Positions 4,527 to 6,224 of a DNA stretch of 6,224 nucleotides are shown here, one piece after another (position 1 is the stretch's first letter; each line of letters begins with the position of its first letter). Under the pieces are notes generated by a model, which searched no databases, had not been told where the DNA came from, and saw nothing but the letters and a program-made list of their open reading frames with translations. Both the position numbers and the translations under genes were made by a program. This DNA comes from CAYMLL01 sp964390645 (GTDB lineage Bacteria > Planctomycetota > UBA8108), in contig CAYMLL010000386.1 of assembly GCA_964390645.1 (NCBI GenBank), positions 1 through 6,224 of the forward strand, written 5' to 3'.

Positions 4527-6224
4527 TGGTCCTCCGTAAAGCGCTTCGGTCCCGTCACGCTATTCTGTATGCTTATCATCGTCTCGAAGAGGATGTTGTT
4601 TGAGTCGTCGACATGACCAGCATTCAAGGCGACGTGAGCAATTTCGTGTGCAAGGACATACCCAAATGCGAGCGATAAGTTCTTGGTGACGATGACGTTC
4701 GCCCCGGATTTGTAGGCGAACGCTAGCGTCGTGTCTCCAGCCACGGGTTCGACGAACTCGTTCACGACGAAGATCTCTATGGTCTGCGGATCATTGTCGC
4801 TGAGAGTGTCGATCAGGTTGCGTACCTCGGGGGTCATGGAAGTCGCCGGCTTTACGCACCCGGCCATTCCGTCGATGTGGGCGTGCTCGATATTCAAGCC
4901 GCCATCTTCAAGATTCACGCGGAAATCGTAGCCGCGGTTTCTATTCCCGTCGGTGAAGGGTTCGGACGGTTCACCGTCGTCGTGAAGGCCGTTGCAGTTT
5001 ATATCCAGAAAATCGAATCCGGCGGTAGGGTTGACATCCGGCGTAGTATCATCGCCGTCGTGATCAAAGCCGACGGGCTCGAAATCCTCCGCGGCCGGTG
5101 GATCGACGAATTCCACGGGGCCCGTCGGATCGATGCGGATACAGCACTGCGCCCAACCGAGATTCGCCATCGCGATGTCCAGGAGGACATCGTGCTCGTG
5201 GATCACCTGGACGGCTTGGCGCAGAACGATCGGGCGGACCTTGATGCTCTTGATCTCGGCCGGGTCGCATACCGAGATGATCGGCTCGCAGTCAGGCAGT
5301 CGAGTCCCGGCCGCGATCATGCCTTCCCCGGTTCTGTACTCCACCTTGACGGTCCCTCCGACGAGAATCCGCTCGGGGTGTTCTGTGAACACGTCGGGGG
5401 AGAAGATGTTGAGCGTCGGGTCAGTGGGGGTGCCGTCTTCGCCGATTTCGGGGGGCCTCGAGTAACTATCATCGGCGCTGTTCGAGACCAGCAGGAACGG
5501 CCCCGAGTAGAATTCCCCGGAGCCGGGCGGGTCCTCTTCCAACTCGAAGTTCTCGACAGAATCGACGACATTTCCCTGGCCGTCGATTGTCTTGATCGTC
5601 GCCTCGACAACAGATTCTATAGTCACCGGCTCCGCATCGATCACCCGGACATAGAAGCGTTGATTGTCGGTGCGGAAGAAGTCGTCTCGCGGCGGGTCCG
5701 GCGGGTCCCTCGGATTAGGAAACGCGTTCTCCCATCGGGAGACCTCTGCATGGTCGATGACTGTGACTCTATCCTCCGCGAGGAACTCGACCAGAGCAGG
5801 GACGACCTTCATGTGCTCATGGTGCAGGACTTGACCGGATTCGAAGGTCAAGAAAACGTCGCCCGGTTGCGTGTCGGCCGTCACCCGGATCCACAGCTCG
5901 GATGAATCGAAGAACTCATCGAAGAAGTCGTCGGCCTCGTCGTCTCTGATGAAGAACTCGGCGTCTCTGATGACGTCGAAGACCTCGCGTCTCGCCGCGG
6001 GGTCTGCACCTTCCAGATACTCGCGCGTCCTCAAACACGCTTGAGGTGGAGGGCAGAAACTGTTCATCAAGTTCGCTATTTTCTCGACATCCCCCGAGGG
6101 GGGAAACCACTCGGACTTGAACTCACGCGTGGTGTTGACCGCGAGAATCCCCGACGAGCTGGCGATCTGGAACACCGTCATGCGGAACTCGGCCGTGTAC
6201 CCGCCACGGGTGCACGTGATGACG
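4493..6224 (-). CDS. Putative secreted zinc metallopeptidase with HEIAH motif (5' end outside window)
   Basis: The frame ends with TGA at 4495-4493 and is open to the right edge. The first ATG in the window is at 6181 (numbered residue 1 here), but 14 further in-frame codons lie upstream (ending GGYTAEFR) and no clear ribosome site precedes 6181. The true start is therefore probably outside the window, and any signal peptide is not visible. Residues 1-300 are beta-rich and Ig-like in texture, with an acidic, Phe-rich patch at 79-95. Residues 316-350 resemble the early part of metzincin-like proteases (ANLGWAQCCIRI). Residues 371-430 are rich in Asp, Asn and Gly, like calcium sites (FDHDGDD, DINCNGLHDDGE, DGNRNRGYD). 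The zinc signature HEIAHVALNAGH starts at residue 512 (codon at 4648); His512, His516 and His523 are the likely ligands and Glu513 the general base. A possible Met-turn follows (ILFETM, about 531-536). The protein probably cleaves or modifies extracellular proteins, but the substrate is unknown. Protease-fold assignment is moderately confident. The coding sequence looks less GC-rich than the multi-FGE gene. Confidence 0.88.
   Translation of the reverse strand, partial: VITCTRGGYTAEFRMTVFQIASSSGILAVNTTREFKSEWFPPSGDVEKIANLMNSFCPPPQACLRTREYLEGADPAARREVFDVIRDAEFFIRDDEADDFFDEFFDSSELWIRVTADTQPGDVFLTFESGQVLHHEHMKVVPALVEFLAEDRVTVIDHAEVSRWENAFPNPRDPPDPPRDDFFRTDNQRFYVRVIDAEPVTIESVVEATIKTIDGQGNVVDSVENFELEEDPPGSGEFYSGPFLLVSNSADDSYSRPPEIGEDGTPTDPTLNIFSPDVFTEHPERILVGGTVKVEYRTGEGMIAAGTRLPDCEPIISVCDPAEIKSIKVRPIVLRQAVQVIHEHDVLLDIAMANLGWAQCCIRIDPTGPVEFVDPPAAEDFEPVGFDHDGDDTTPDVNPTAGFDFLDINCNGLHDDGEPSEPFTDGNRNRGYDFRVNLEDGGLNIEHAHIDGMAGCVKPATSMTPEVRNLIDTLSDNDPQTIEIFVVNEFVEPVAGDTTLAFAYKSGANVIVTKNLSLAFGYVLAHEIAHVALNAGHVDDSNNILFETMISIQNSVTGPKRFTEDQCMSARGFASR
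4531..4535 (-). promoter_or_regulatory. Ribosome binding site of the HEAT-like gene, inside the upstream gene
   Basis: GGAGG sits within the last codons of the metallopeptidase gene (in TEDQ), 4 nt before ATG 4526. The spacing is somewhat short but usable, and it favours the longer product with a 34-bp overlap. The ATG at 4496 has no such site and would depend on stop-start coupling through its ATGA overlap. Confidence 0.5.

Noticed and set aside
3885..5905. Plus-strand open frames at 3885-4616 and 4877-5905
   Set aside because: They are in-register antisense shadows of the HEAT-like and metallopeptidase genes and show no recognisable domains.

Overview
The window is high-GC bacterial DNA in which essentially every base is coding on the minus strand. 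Three co-directional genes are read from right to left: a putative secreted metallopeptidase (4493 to the right edge, 5' end cut off), a small exported alpha-helical protein with HEAT-like character (3552-4526), and a very large exported multidomain protein (3501 to the left edge, 3' end cut off). The first two genes overlap by 34 bp and the second and third are separated by only 50 bp, with no convincing terminator between them. This is the layout of a single transcription unit. No RNA gene, mobile element, CRISPR array or phage gene was seen, and no gene-free stretch exceeds 50 bp.

The large left-hand gene is the most informative. It stays open for 1167 codons and runs off the window. Its visible order is: signal peptide, unassigned N-terminal beta-rich region, Ig-like (BIG2-type) domain, carboxypeptidase-regulatory-like domain, first FGE-sulfatase/SUMF1-type domain, thrombospondin type 3 calcium-binding repeats, second FGE-type domain, PPC-like beta domain, and the start of a third FGE-type domain. 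The two complete FGE modules keep the family scaffold motifs but lack the first cysteine of the catalytic pair of true formylglycine-generating enzymes. They are therefore better seen as FGE-fold domains of unknown, perhaps binding, function.

The right-hand gene ends in an HEIAH zinc-protease signature with a third histidine one residue further away than in classic metzincins. It also carries an Asp/Asn/Gly-rich calcium-site-like segment just before the catalytic helix. The middle gene has a signal peptide and helical repeats but no recognisable catalytic motif.

These large secreted mosaics (BIG2, TSP3, FGE-fold, PPC-like) suggest a high-GC environmental bacterium with a complex envelope, such as Myxococcota, Planctomycetota or a related uncultured lineage. 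No ribosomal or housekeeping gene is present to settle this. A reasonable inference is a surface or extracellular protein cassette rich in calcium-site-like motifs. Its substrate and role cannot be read from the sequence. Long open frames on the plus strand are in-register antisense shadows of these genes and are not annotated.
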